The position numbers and the translations under genes were made by a program. The notes beneath the pieces are model-generated. The model was not told the origin of the DNA. It saw nothing but the letters and a program-made list of their open reading frames with translations, and ran no database searches. Of a DNA stretch of 64,000 nucleotides, positions 51,647-59,290 are shown piece after piece. This stretch comes from a virus. Within the stretch, counting starts at the first letter, position 1, and the number at the start of each line of letters is the position of its first letter. Location of the stretch: positions 186,001-250,000 of the IMG/VR virus record IMGVR_UViG_3300023278_002893, one strand, 5' to 3'.

Positions 51647-51954
51647 CAGAACCTCCCAATATTAAGCAGTTGTGGTTTCTCTTCCTCCATATCTTTTAAT
51701 GTTCGATTAAGTCCCTCTACTAGTGTCTTGACTTCTTCCAAAGGTACAGAAACTATGGTAGTAAGTCTTGCGATTTCACTACCAAAATGATCTTTGATTC
51801 TCTTCTTATCGGCGGTCATGGTGTCAGGATCTTCCTTTTGAAATGACACATAGACCTCGCCCTCACCACTAATACCAATGAAATTACAACCAGGACATTC
51901 TACCTCTATGAAATCCCCCAAACGCTTCTGAACAGGATCATTTTTTGAGTTCAT
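51646..51954 (-). CDS. Hypothetical protein, 102 aa
   Basis: ATG at 51954. Contains VECPGCNFIGISGEGEVYVSF, a CxxC that might be half of a zinc site, and a helical C-half. Overlaps the 55-residue gene by 17 bases. No function. Confidence 0.55.
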   Translation of the reverse strand: MNSKNDPVQKRLGDFIEVECPGCNFIGISGEGEVYVSFQKEDPDTMTADKKRIKDHFGSEIARLTTIVSVPLEEVKTLVEGLNRTLKDMEEEKPQLLNIGRF

Positions 51955-52105
51955 CTAGCTCCCTCCATCTGAAATAGAAATCAGACATTGATGTGTGGAT
52001 CCAAAGAGCCGCGCCCGGATTCTTCTCTACCGTAGATTTAACTAGTTCCAGCAGCATCATCTTTGTTATATAGTCGAGCATTGGGGGTTTATCTTTAGGA
52101 GCCAT
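51938..52105 (-). CDS. Small protein, 55 aa
   Basis: ATG at 52105 inside the previous gene's end. Starts MAPKDKPPMLDYITKMMLLELV and continues WIHTSMSDFYFRWREL. Helical. Not visible as a long frame but supported by its fit in the tightly overlapped chain. Function unknown. Confidence 0.5.
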   Translation of the reverse strand: MAPKDKPPMLDYITKMMLLELVKSTVEKNPGAALWIHTSMSDFYFRWRELDELKK

Positions 52106-52247
52106 TATTATTATAAACTTCTTCTGTTTTATTTACCATGTGGATTAACCAAACAGCCTCTATCATGCAGGCGTTCATATCCTCAAGGGGAATTGAATGG
52201 TCATCTAGTACCTCTCGCATATATTTTAGCATTGGTAGTTGGGCCAT
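52095..52247 (-). CDS. Small protein, 50 aa
   Basis: ATG at 52247, with GGAGGATAGCTT as SD. MAQLPMLKYMREVLDDHSIPLEDM, a helical protein that resembles its neighbour in size and Met content. Ends overlapping the next start. Function unknown. Confidence 0.5.
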   Translation of the reverse strand: MAQLPMLKYMREVLDDHSIPLEDMNACMIEAVWLIHMVNKTEEVYNNNGS

Positions 52248-52809
52248 AAGCTATCCTCCTCGCCTCTTCCAGATCGTATAGAAAATCCTCTTCGATCTTC
52301 GTATTTCGGTTACGTAATACGTAGGACGGATGGTATATAATGGAAACTAAGATATCCTCATCAAACGGTAGGGGTTCTACCCTCCCGCGCTCCTTGGTGA
52401 TCTTGATCTTGCGCCCAAGGAGATGGCTTGCTGATATTCTACCTAATGTTACTATAAGTTTAGGTTTCAGCACAGATACCTGGTCTTTCAACCAAGGCAT
52501 ACATGCCTCTACTTCTACTGGTAAGGGATCACGATTATCAGGAGGACGGCACTTGACGATATTAGTAATGAATACATCACTCCTATCTAATCCAACCTTC
52601 CTCAGAGATTCGGTCAGTATTTGACCGGATCTCCCCACGAAAGGTTCCCCTTGGTTATCTTCATTTTCTCCAGGTGCTTCCCCCACTATCATTATTCCCC
52701 TCGAAAGGAGGTTGGTACCGGGAATGGGACTCCTGCACGTTTTGTGCAGATCACATTTGGTACATAGTAGGATCTCAGAACTACAAATACTGACCATGTC
52801 CTTCACCAT
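52201..52809 (-). CDS. Uracil-DNA glycosylase family 4 (Fe-S type)
   Basis: 202 aa. CTKCDLHKTC with later VKCRPP and EACMPWL supply the Cys ligands of the iron-sulphur cluster. The motif GEAPGENEDNQGEPFVGRSG and YHPSYVLRN are diagnostic of type 4 UDG. Excises uracil from DNA. Combined with dUTPase it would suppress uracil in phage DNA, or could damage uracil-containing competitor DNA. First enzyme after the 53.1 kb promoter. Confidence 0.92.
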   Translation of the reverse strand: MVKDMVSICSSEILLCTKCDLHKTCRSPIPGTNLLSRGIMIVGEAPGENEDNQGEPFVGRSGQILTESLRKVGLDRSDVFITNIVKCRPPDNRDPLPVEVEACMPWLKDQVSVLKPKLIVTLGRISASHLLGRKIKITKERGRVEPLPFDEDILVSIIYHPSYVLRNRNTKIEEDFLYDLEEARRIAYGPTTNAKIYARGTR

Positions 52810-53095
52810 TTACTTCCTCTCCACTCACCGTAGTGGGTGTTCTCTTTCCTCCCATCATGGAAGGATCCATTTGCATCCCCATGGGCATCCCCTCCATTCC
52901 AGGCATTCTGTCGAACATCGAAGGATCAACTTCTCCGCTGTCCATCATGTTCTTTAGATTTTCTTCATATTTTTTCTGGATTCGCCGGACATACCACGTG
53001 CCAAAAGTTACGCTTATCAATTGAAGCAAAATGTTGCCTAATACGAACGCAGCCAAAACCGACCAGAATATTTCCCAACTAAAACCAAAGAGCAT
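52781..53095 (-). CDS. Small membrane protein with Met/Gly-rich tail, 104 aa
   Basis: One N-terminal membrane segment (SVLAAFVLGNILLQLISVTFG, about 12-32), a basic helix (RRIQKKYEENLKNM) and a Met/Pro/Gly-rich acidic tail (FDRMPGMEGMPMGMQM). Start 22 bases downstream of a perfect promoter. Function unknown. Confidence 0.6.
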   Translation of the reverse strand: MLFGFSWEIFWSVLAAFVLGNILLQLISVTFGTWYVRRIQKKYEENLKNMMDSGEVDPSMFDRMPGMEGMPMGMQMDPSMMGGKRTPTTVSGEEVNGEGHGQYL

Positions 53096-53116
53096 TTATG
53101 GTCTCCTTTATATTCA

Positions 53117-53145
53117 ATTATATTTATTTTGGGGGGTGATGTCAA
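53117..53145 (-). promoter_or_regulatory. Perfect-consensus sigma70 promoter
   Basis: Minus strand: TTGACA (53140-53145), a 17-base spacer containing six C in a row, and TATAAT (53117-53122). Starts the unit that includes UDG, NDK, metallopeptidase, DERA and onward. This is the strongest promoter sequence in the window. Confidence 0.92.
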
Positions 53146-53216
53146 GTCGTTGGTCCTTCCTGACTTAAGTATTGAATTTTTTTTTTAGCGTTTCGAAATC
53201 CGACTTCCCCTTTGTG

Positions 53217-53351
53217 TTATCTTATCCGTCTGTATTCCCTCTTAAATACATTCAGTTTCAATAAGGTTTTCCGTGATACGCCTGCTCGCTGTCGATCGGA
53301 AAATTCTTCCCATAGTTTATCTTCCGATCTCGTCACCCCCGCATCCCCCAC
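53217..53351 (-). CDS. Possible 44-residue protein in a 440-base gap
   Basis: GTG at 53351 with AGAGAGG 8 bases upstream; an open frame encoding GDAGVTRSEDKLWEEFSD... ending basic (REYRRIR). A perfect 8-bp inverted repeat (GATCGGAA at 53294, TTCCGATC at 53322) lies inside it. The rest of 53146-53536 shows no gene. Weak support: it could be untranslated. Confidence 0.3.
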   Translation of the reverse strand: MGDAGVTRSEDKLWEEFSDRQRAGVSRKTLLKLNVFKREYRRIR

Positions 53352-53536
53352 ACCCAATTCCTCTCTCAGAGCTGCTCACTCTCTTGGTTTCTAAAGACTG
53401 GACTCTCTAACCCATATGGTATTCCCTCTTATGGAGAAGGTATAGATCAGTGGGTGATCCTCTCTCTAAAGGATCTACACTTGCCCCATCAGATTATTTG
53501 ATACCCGCGCGATAATATTAGGTTTTTACACCCTTT

Positions 53537-53785
53537 TTACCGCCCACCTTGTCCGCAACCGAGATGCTTGTTTCTCCGGTTCCTAGCATGCGATGTTGTC
53601 CGGGGCGCTCCCGCATCATAGGGACTCGCTACGCTTCGTCCCGGGGAGCCATTGGGAGGAGGATACACCTTCTCCCATTTCGCCTGATCTTCTCTGTCTC
53701 TCTTCTCCATCCTGAAAATTATATCCTCAAGAACCTCTACCCGTTGCTCCAGAATTTCCATTCTCGACTTCGATGATGCTGGCAT
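53537..53785 (-). CDS. Small protein with leucine-zipper-like N-end, 82 aa
   Basis: ATG at 53785. Residues 9-30 (MEILEQRVEVLEDIIFRMEK) form a short coiled coil. The C-half is Gly/Ser/Arg-rich and probably disordered, ending NKHLGCGQGGR. Function unknown. Confidence 0.55.
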   Translation of the reverse strand: MPASSKSRMEILEQRVEVLEDIIFRMEKRDREDQAKWEKVYPPPNGSPGRSVASPYDAGAPRTTSHARNRRNKHLGCGQGGR

Positions 53786-53788
53786 ATT

Positions 53789-54088
53789 TTAATCCTCCGC
53801 CATTTTGTTCATGACTTCGTAGGCCACTTCGGTACAAACCTCAGCTACGGTTTCCATCTCCTCATCAGTTAGGGGATGAAGCTCTTTCATGTTCTTCATC
53901 AAAACTCTCCTGACAACACCTGCGATCTCGCCTGGGGTTAATTCAGAAACTGGCAAGTAGCCAATTTCTTCTCGGGCCAGGAGAATTTTCTCTTCTATTG
54001 TAATCTGCTCGAGGTCTTCCATTGAATACTCATCTGGATTGTTTAATTCCGGTCTCATGCTCTTTGGTTCCTCTTCGTTGTTTAACAT
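53789..54088 (-). CDS. Hypothetical acidic protein, 99 aa
   Basis: ATG at 54088. Helical and acidic: MEDLEQITIEEKILLAREEIGYLPVSELTPGEIAGVVRRVL. It ends two bases before the zipper-like gene. No family recognised. Confidence 0.6.
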   Translation of the reverse strand: MLNNEEEPKSMRPELNNPDEYSMEDLEQITIEEKILLAREEIGYLPVSELTPGEIAGVVRRVLMKNMKELHPLTDEEMETVAEVCTEVAYEVMNKMAED

Positions 54089-54160
54089 TTCTTTTCCTTT
54101 TCTCGTAAGCGGATAATTTTATTTGCCGCCTCCAAAAATTCTGCTAAGTGCGGGTAATTA

Positions 54161-54325
54161 CTAACTATCTCTACTTAGAAATTCCTCAATTGCCTTATGT
54201 ACCCTCTCTTCTGCTTCTAAGATAATACGATGGCGTTCTTCCTCAGCCTTCTTCAGTTTTTCTACAATTTCGAAACAAATGCTTCCATTGATTGGAGTAT
54301 CATCCGTATTTATTCCGATGGACAT
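54161..54325 (-). CDS. Small helical protein, 54 aa
   Basis: ATG at 54325 with GAGGGAGATACT. FEIVEKLKKAEEERHRIILEAEERVHKAIEEFL is one long amphipathic helix. Follows the lectin-like fibre gene. Function unknown. Confidence 0.55.
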   Translation of the reverse strand: MSIGINTDDTPINGSICFEIVEKLKKAEEERHRIILEAEERVHKAIEEFLSRDS

Positions 54326-54365
54326 AGTATCTCCCTCTAACTGTTTATTTGTGCTGCGGGAATCA

Positions 54366-56132
54366 TCAAGGCTGATCTGTGACAACACTGTTAATACCCG
54401 TAGCTGTGGCCCCTGTACCCGCGGCAATATCTATAATACCGGCGTAGTCAGTTCCCACATTTGGAAAATCATCTCCGGGCTTCCAATAGTGTATCAAGCT
54501 CGCACTACTTGTATAAGTCCCAGAATCTGTCGTGAGGTCGTAATCAAAACCTCCCGAAACTAGAGTCGGATACTGCCCCGGCTCTAGCGCTATATCCCAT
54601 ACCCCTATATGTCCTAAACTACCAGACCAAGCCGCTAGCGATGGTGCTGTGTCCTCTAAGAGGTCTCCTACGCGGAGTTGACGTCCACCCGTTGGCTCGT
54701 TCATGTTGCCAGTTCCGGAAAATAATAAGGTTTGGTCCGTGACAAGTAAGCCCTGATCGTATGCGATCAGGTTGGTCCCGTCCCAGACGCATGAGAAATT
54801 CCTCCACTGATTATGCTTCTGGATCTTATTGAAACGCGTTATACGTAATCTACGACCTAGAGAGTTTCCCAATTCTATGACAAGCTCTTCTTCATATTTG
54901 GAGTTTTCTAGTTTGGCCGCCCATATCAATATCTCACTTCTAGGGGTGCTCCCCTTTAGGTGTAATAACGTTCTATGACTATCAATTGCTGCTTGTGGGA
55001 CAAACAGGGTGGGTTTCAACCAAAAACCAAACGTCCATGCATTCCCGATACCTATTTCTTGATTGGGGGAACTTTCTAATCTATCACTAGATCCCCCAAA
55101 TTCTGTGGCTACTGAATTAGTTACCCCTACTCCCCCAGTAGTTAAACTAACCGCCCATTCTTGTGTCGCTGTCCCCGAAAGAGTAGAAGTTACAACAACT
55201 TTGAAATCCTGGCTCGGTTGTTGGCTTACATGTGGTATCCAAGCAACTGACCCTGTTGTGGGGGATATAGTCGCCCCCTCCGGATTAGTTTCGAATGTAT
55301 AAGTCAAAGTCAGGTCTTCGTCGCTTCGTGCATCCACTTCATAGGTGTAAGACTGAGACGTTAGACCTGAAGTAGTTGGTATCCCTGAAATTGTTGGATC
55401 GTGGTCATTGTATTGTACTATTAGGCGGAAACCACCCCCCGCGCGATCTTCTGCATCAAAGAAAACCCGTTCTTCGTCCGACCCGTCCCCGCTACTGCTA
55501 TTATACCAATCCAGGGCAAATGCGATTCCTGAGATTGTCGGGTTTGTACCCCGCCACGCTTCTAAGTTCTCAGCAATGGCATTTGTAGGGGCGGCTGAAA
55601 GTTCAAAGTCTGGTGAATAGTCCGGATCACCGATTGATCCTGAAGTACCCGTCAAGAAGTCACCACTGTCGTAAGTTATTGTACCTAATTCCGCCCCGCC
55701 GAAAACGCGTGATCCGCTAATAGTGTCTGATAACTCACCCGTAGGGAAAGGAAAATCAGTCGAACTTGTATAAGCCCCCCATCCTCCGGAAGTTCCTGAA
55801 AGGGGGACAGTCCAAACACCATCATCTTCGAGCATAAACACACGGAAACTATTATCAGTATCTGTTATAACTGGATTCAGGAAGAACGTGGTCTTCCAAT
55901 TAAGCTTTGCTTTAACATATGACGACCTGTTGGGGATGATTGATAAATCATAATAAAGAAATACCGCATCCGTTGGCTCAAATCCCTTACCTCCAACAGC
56001 CCCTACCCAGAGCTGCTCGGGGGATTCCGGGAGAGGCCAATGCGTCTCTTCATCGACATTGACGCGTACATCCCCCAAAAATCCATGACTATCACTTTCG
56101 GATACTGCGAAACTAGATTCCCGTAATACCAT
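54366..56132 (-). CDS. Lectin-like fibre or adhesin, 588 aa
   Basis: Three parts. About residues 50-260 resemble a DNRLRE/CBM-like domain (DAVFLYYDLSIIPNRSSYVKAKLNW). About 265-345 is a putative Ig domain (SGLTSQSYTYEVDARSDED). About 365-560 is a LamG-like lectin (NAWTFGFWLKPTLF, WRNFSCVWDGTNLIAYDQG). No signal peptide, so most likely a virion component that binds host glycans. Co-transcribed with the GNAT-like gene upstream. Confidence 0.7.
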   Translation of the reverse strand: MVLRESSFAVSESDSHGFLGDVRVNVDEETHWPLPESPEQLWVGAVGGKGFEPTDAVFLYYDLSIIPNRSSYVKAKLNWKTTFFLNPVITDTDNSFRVFMLEDDGVWTVPLSGTSGGWGAYTSSTDFPFPTGELSDTISGSRVFGGAELGTITYDSGDFLTGTSGSIGDPDYSPDFELSAAPTNAIAENLEAWRGTNPTISGIAFALDWYNSSSGDGSDEERVFFDAEDRAGGGFRLIVQYNDHDPTISGIPTTSGLTSQSYTYEVDARSDEDLTLTYTFETNPEGATISPTTGSVAWIPHVSQQPSQDFKVVVTSTLSGTATQEWAVSLTTGGVGVTNSVATEFGGSSDRLESSPNQEIGIGNAWTFGFWLKPTLFVPQAAIDSHRTLLHLKGSTPRSEILIWAAKLENSKYEEELVIELGNSLGRRLRITRFNKIQKHNQWRNFSCVWDGTNLIAYDQGLLVTDQTLLFSGTGNMNEPTGGRQLRVGDLLEDTAPSLAAWSGSLGHIGVWDIALEPGQYPTLVSGGFDYDLTTDSGTYTSSASLIHYWKPGDDFPNVGTDYAGIIDIAAGTGATATGINSVVTDQP

Positions 56133-56136
56133 TTAG

Positions 56137-56733
56137 TTAAGGGTTGCGGCGGATAGATACGTGCGTGCCATCTCCTAATTTAGTATGTTGGAAATTTCCA
56201 ACTAGTGGCGTAAGAATGTCAGATACTCTGTCTGAACGCCATTGATGTCCAAACTCCGTAGGAAAATCCCACTGCATAAGTCTGAATATTTTATTTCCGC
56301 CCTTAAATTCTAGATCCGTCTCAAGAAATGCCTTCATTAGGAAAGCAAAGGATCTATTAGCGGTATGTCCTGGTATATTGCGAATACCCGGAGTTATCAT
56401 AGCAGATACTTCCATTAAATTCCCATCATCGGATTCTGTACGTACATTATAAAGATTACATGTACCCAGAAGCACATCTCGTTTATTGTTCTGATCTAAG
56501 GTATAGACTCCAAAATTGACTACACCCAAGTCATCGTCATAAGTAGGGGAATCTCTTCTACAGAGGAAGACGTCAGGTTTATCTGCGAGTTCAATTGCTC
56601 GGAATATAACCCTTCTGAGAATTTTTATCGCCTGATGACGCCGATCTCTAGTCATATCCCTAAAATGAACGAGTCTTATATCCGCGCCGCGGGGATTAGT
56701 AATTGTAAAAGGCTTTATGGCAGGTAATTTCAT
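56137..56733 (-). CDS. GNAT-like fibre-associated protein, 198 aa
   Basis: Paralogue of 26177-26815 (shared VSAMITPGIRNIPGHTANRSF and the following helix). Contains YDDDLGVVNFGVYTLDQNNKRDVLLGTCNLY as a GNAT-like beta pair. Starts four bases after the neighbouring gene's stop and sits 4 bases upstream of the lectin-like fibre. Function unknown. Confidence 0.6.
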   Translation of the reverse strand: MKLPAIKPFTITNPRGADIRLVHFRDMTRDRRHQAIKILRRVIFRAIELADKPDVFLCRRDSPTYDDDLGVVNFGVYTLDQNNKRDVLLGTCNLYNVRTESDDGNLMEVSAMITPGIRNIPGHTANRSFAFLMKAFLETDLEFKGGNKIFRLMQWDFPTEFGHQWRSDRVSDILTPLVGNFQHTKLGDGTHVSIRRNP

Positions 56734-56737
56734 TTTA

Positions 56738-57052
56738 CTAACCTCTAGGGTTCCTCAGTTGATTGAGGTGGTGGATTGCCAATACGTCATCCGCCGCATC
56801 TGCTAAATTCTTTTCATCTAGGGGATCAAGTACTAAACCCAAAAGAGACTCAACCTGACGAGGACCATATTCCTCATTCAGTAGAGCCTCTTCATTTGTT
56901 TCGTCAATGGAGATAGAAGTGTGGTGATGCATTTTATCTCGCCAATCTGCTTCTAGTAAATCCGCATCGTCACACTTTTCAGTTGGCGCAAAAATACTCT
57001 GTTTGCGACGCGTCTTCAGTTCCTCCTGAAATATATCATTGACCTTTGTCAT
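56738..57052 (-). CDS. Hypothetical acidic protein, 104 aa
   Basis: ATG at 57052. Charged, helical, with MHHHTSISIDETNEEALLNEEYGPRQVESLLGLVLDPLDEK. In the early-type block between the fibre set and the 57.9 kb promoter. No family recognised. Confidence 0.6.
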   Translation of the reverse strand: MTKVNDIFQEELKTRRKQSIFAPTEKCDDADLLEADWRDKMHHHTSISIDETNEEALLNEEYGPRQVESLLGLVLDPLDEKNLADAADDVLAIHHLNQLRNPRG

Positions 57053-57056
57053 TGTT

Positions 57057-57428
57057 TTATGTCCTATTTACCGTTATTCCTAGTGGTATTCTAAGCTCCA
57101 TAACGTTTTCTTGGCTGTACTCCCGCATATTTGGCGAACTAGACTTACTTGACGCTCGCCTCTCAACCGACCGCTGCAATAGCTGTTCCTCTATTTCTTC
57201 AATGGTGAAAGGAAGATCAACAGTCTTGGCTTCTTTAATCAGACCCCACTTAGGTGTGAGTTTCTTTACGACCCAAGCAGTAAATCGTTCTTTTATGGAA
57301 ACCGGTTCTGGCGTAAAGGTCACGTACCACAATTCGTCTTGGATCGCATCCCGCATAATTTTCTTTTCTTCGGCGGGGAGATTTTCTTCTTCACGTTCCC
57401 CCACCTTAGCTACTAGTTGTCTTGGCAT
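57057..57428 (-). CDS. Hypothetical protein, 123 aa
   Basis: ATG at 57428 preferred (AAGGAGAAGG upstream). Alpha/beta with ELWYVTFTPEPVSIKERFTAWVVKKLTPKWG and an acidic helix IEEIEEQLLQ. The stop lies 4 bases from the next start. Function unknown. Confidence 0.6.
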   Translation of the reverse strand: MPRQLVAKVGEREEENLPAEEKKIMRDAIQDELWYVTFTPEPVSIKERFTAWVVKKLTPKWGLIKEAKTVDLPFTIEEIEEQLLQRSVERRASSKSSSPNMREYSQENVMELRIPLGITVNRT

Positions 57429-57786
57429 TACCTTCTCCTTCCTTAAATATCTGCCCATCCGCCATCATCTGACGCAGGGAAGAATAATATCCTACGAATC
57501 TCTGGAAGATCTCATTGTAAGTCTGAGTGAGTTCTTCTTTACTTCCCGTGACGGACAATACTCCTTCATTGGCCTCCTCGGCGGTGATGAGGCCCTTCTC
57601 GGTGAGAAGGTCTAGTGTCTTAAGGCTGACTGACATGTTCTCGGTCAGCAAATATAGGAGAGCATTGAAGTTTGCCTTCAGCTCGTCCTTGTCCATGTCC
57701 CCTCCTAGCAGGGGCACTACTACATCGTCGGGTCTATCCTCTGGTGGGGTTTGGGTCAGATTAAGAGACCCCGTTACGTCAATCAT
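57406..57786 (-). CDS. Hypothetical protein, 126 aa
   Basis: ATG at 57786. The first gene of the P(57.9) unit. Helical with ENMSVSLKTLDLLTEKGLITAEEANEGVL, a recurring pattern of small phage proteins that form coiled coils. Overlaps the next gene by 23 bases. Function unknown. Confidence 0.6.
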   Translation of the reverse strand: MIDVTGSLNLTQTPPEDRPDDVVVPLLGGDMDKDELKANFNALLYLLTENMSVSLKTLDLLTEKGLITAEEANEGVLSVTGSKEELTQTYNEIFQRFVGYYSSLRQMMADGQIFKEGEGNAKTTSS

Positions 57787-57843
57787 GGTAATCCTCGTGT
57801 GTTAGCAAAGTGGCAGCTAAATGGTTGATATCGAAAGGTTTAG

Positions 57844-57878
57844 TGCGATATCCTTAGCAACATACTAACTATATCGCA
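57844..57878 (-). other. Leader hairpin downstream of the 57.9 kb promoter
   Basis: TGCGATAT (57844-57851) pairs perfectly with ATATCGCA (57871-57878); an inner TTAG/CTAA pair shortens the loop. It begins within about ten bases of the predicted transcript start, so it probably protects the 5' end or controls initiation. The gap 57787-57928 holds only this and the promoter. Confidence 0.55.
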
Positions 57879-57891
57879 GTATCCGCAAACA

Positions 57892-57920
57892 ATTATAAGT
57901 TCTGCCGCGCGTAATGTCAA
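57892..57920 (-). promoter_or_regulatory. Perfect-consensus sigma70 promoter
   Basis: Minus strand TTGACA (57915-57920), 17-base spacer, TATAAT (57892-57897). Transcribes the small genes at 57.8 kb and below. Confidence 0.92.
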
Positions 57921-57928
57921 TGTAACCC

Positions 57929-58111
57929 CTATAATAGTAGGGTGTGGTAAAACCACTTATATAAGGCTAATAGTGAGGTAATACAGATACTTATACCTCC
58001 AAGCCAATAACCTAGGTTCCAGGATTTCTCACATATATAACACTCCTCTCCGAGCCAATGGATAAGGATCAGCCAGAGCAGAGACACCGCTATGAGCGCC
58101 AGATAAATCAA
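57929..58111 (-). CDS. Two-TM membrane protein, 60 aa
   Basis: Hydrophobic segments at about 2-18 (IYLALIAVSLLWLILIH) and 34-51 (LGYWLGGISICITSLLAL), with CYIC between. ATG overlaps the previous stop. Small phage membrane protein of unknown role. The promoter at 57892-57920 lies just below it. Confidence 0.6.
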   Translation of the reverse strand: MIYLALIAVSLLWLILIHWLGEECYICEKSWNLGYWLGGISICITSLLALYKWFYHTLLL

Positions 58112-58275
58112 TCTTCTATGTCCTCGTCCAGTTCGTCCGAGGTCACACCGACCAGGAGACGAATGGCCTCGAATAGATTTTTCAAATCGGTGGAAGAAAC
58201 ATATCCCTCCCAGATTTTATACTTGTTCCAGTAAAGACTGGATCTTCCCCTTCTGTCAGTATGTAGTTCGTACAT
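58108..58275 (-). CDS. Small protein, 55 aa
   Basis: ATG at 58275 (AAGGAGCAGTTA) shares bases with the upstream stop; an earlier in-frame start lies inside the previous gene. Contains LYWNKYKIWEGYVSSTDLKNLFEAIRLLVG. Function unknown. Confidence 0.55.
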   Translation of the reverse strand: MYELHTDRRGRSSLYWNKYKIWEGYVSSTDLKNLFEAIRLLVGVTSDELDEDIED

Positions 58276-58583
58276 TAACTGCTCCTTAATGGTCCAAGAA
58301 CTTTCATGTTCTGTGCGATCAGCCACTCCCCGCCTTGGCTGTTCGGTCTCTTGAAACTAACGAAGTCGCGGATCTCAACTTTGTACCACACCCTACCTTT
58401 CGTCGAGAGGTGAGGGGCGCTCGGTTCGCGACCAGCGTGCCAACCGGGACGGTGCGCAAAGCCTTTTGTTGGAATGTCCTCAGCGGGGAGCCACACCCCG
58501 ATCGGGATCCGTTGTCGTGTTCCGATGAACAGAGGCCCGATGGTACCGTCCTTGCGTTGTTTAAACAATTTGTAAGCTTTCAT
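58275..58583 (-). CDS. Conserved phage hypothetical protein, 102 aa
   Basis: ATG at 58583 with GGAG 7 bases upstream. The sequence (YKLFKQRKDGTIGPLFIGTRQRIPIG, KGFAHRPGWHAG, SQGGEWLIA) matches a protein family frequent in phages and phage-derived islands, function unknown to me. Leader is only about ten bases from the P(58.6) start. Confidence 0.7.
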   Translation of the reverse strand: MKAYKLFKQRKDGTIGPLFIGTRQRIPIGVWLPAEDIPTKGFAHRPGWHAGREPSAPHLSTKGRVWYKVEIRDFVSFKRPNSQGGEWLIAQNMKVLGPLRSS

Positions 58584-58599
58584 CTTTCTCCTCAAACCA

Positions 58600-58628
58600 A
58601 TAATACGAGAAGTGTTCCCCCGTGTCAA
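58600..58628 (-). promoter_or_regulatory. Near-consensus sigma70 promoter (first of the minus-strand genes)
   Basis: Minus strand TTGACA (58623-58628), 17-base spacer, TATTAT (58600-58605). It marks the switch point: transcription goes left from here, while the small genes to the right are read on the plus strand. Confidence 0.85.
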
Positions 58629-58804
58629 GCACTATCTTCCCCTTTTCACTCGGGGTGGTTTATGATCTATATAGTGGCAAAGAAAGTGATTCCAACGAGA
58701 ATAATAAGAGAGAATAGAGAGGATGTCAAATAAATGACTAGGAGGTCAATATACATCTTCCCCCTTGAGATATAATGGGAGATAATATTGCCTTAGGGAC
58801 CCTA

Positions 58805-58886
58805 GCATAGTTACCTCACCTTGTGAGGTAATCATTGTTTATACCCCCCTCCTCCGTCGAGGGATATACACATTGATTAACTATGC
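58805..58886. repeat. Nested inverted repeats at the divergence point
   Basis: Outer GCATAGTTA (58805-58813) pairs with TAACTATGC (58878-58886). Inside is TTACCTCAC-N3-GTGAGGTAA (58811-58831) and a TATACCC/GGG-A-TATA pairing. A second copy of the TTACCTCAC palindrome (one mismatch) lies at 58905-58925. The stretch 58629-58987 has no gene on either strand apart from unsupported micro-frames. Likely a control region. Confidence 0.5.
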
Positions 58887-58987
58887 TACACGCGCTACCA
58901 CTTGTTACCTCACTGCGTGAGCTAATAATTCTCGCTTCGCTCGAATTAGACATGTCGTCTACTTCCAGCAAGCTGAAAGGAGACACC

Positions 58988-59026
58988 ATGTCACGACACG
59001 GAGGTCGCAAGCTCCCTCGTCACTGA
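58988..59026 (+). CDS. 12-residue micropeptide frame
   Basis: ATG at 58988 preceded by GAAAGGAGACACC, the same SD context as the larger plus-strand genes. Encodes MSRHGGRKLPRH, basic. Could be a leader peptide, attenuator frame or real micropeptide. Very short, so low confidence. Confidence 0.35.
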   Translation: MSRHGGRKLPRH

Positions 59027-59056
59027 GCTTGTCTAACGCAGCACTCATGCTGCACC

Positions 59057-59082
59057 GCACGGAGAGCTACGCTCTACCGTGC
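59057..59082 (+). other. Hairpin before the SD of the next gene
   Basis: GCACGG-AGAGC-TAC-GCTCT-A-CCGTGC gives an 11-bp stem with one bulge, ending a few bases before GGAGG. A smaller GCAGCA-CTCA-TGCTGC precedes it. It could control access to the SD or protect the transcript. Confidence 0.5.
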
Positions 59083-59095
59083 AGGAGGTATGACT

Positions 59096-59284
59096 ATGTC
59101 ATCCCCCACGCTCGTGCTCCGTGTTCCGACCTGCGACGCTGTCGATTGCATCGACCCCAGCGCAGGGTGCTACCCCGCACTCGATGTCTTCGAAGATATC
59201 GAGCTGTGCGTACATCACGAGAGTGAGTACGCCACTGCGGGTCGCATCAATGAGAGCGATCGACTCGTCGATCACTCTTCCTGA
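59096..59284 (+). CDS. Small Cys-containing protein, 62 aa
   Basis: ATG at 59096 with GGAGG 7 bases upstream. SSPTLVLRVPTCDAVDCIDPSAG, four Cys, acidic. The coding sequence holds several inverted repeats (for example GATCGAC-TC-GTCGATC). Function unknown. Confidence 0.6.
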   Translation: MSSPTLVLRVPTCDAVDCIDPSAGCYPALDVFEDIELCVHHESEYATAGRINESDRLVDHSS

Positions 59285-59290
59285 TGCTTG

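Noticed and set aside
53315-53330. AGATCGGAAGA on the minus strand resembling a sequencing adapter
   Set aside because: Only 11 bases match, and the sequence is part of a perfect inverted repeat with normal flanks; coincidence.
53146-53536. Possible tRNA in the gap
   Set aside because: No cloverleaf or GTTCGA-type T-loop could be drawn on either strand.
58641-58790. Two micro-frames on the plus strand (23 and 13 codons)
   Set aside because: SDs poor and the region is a bidirectional control zone; not enough support.
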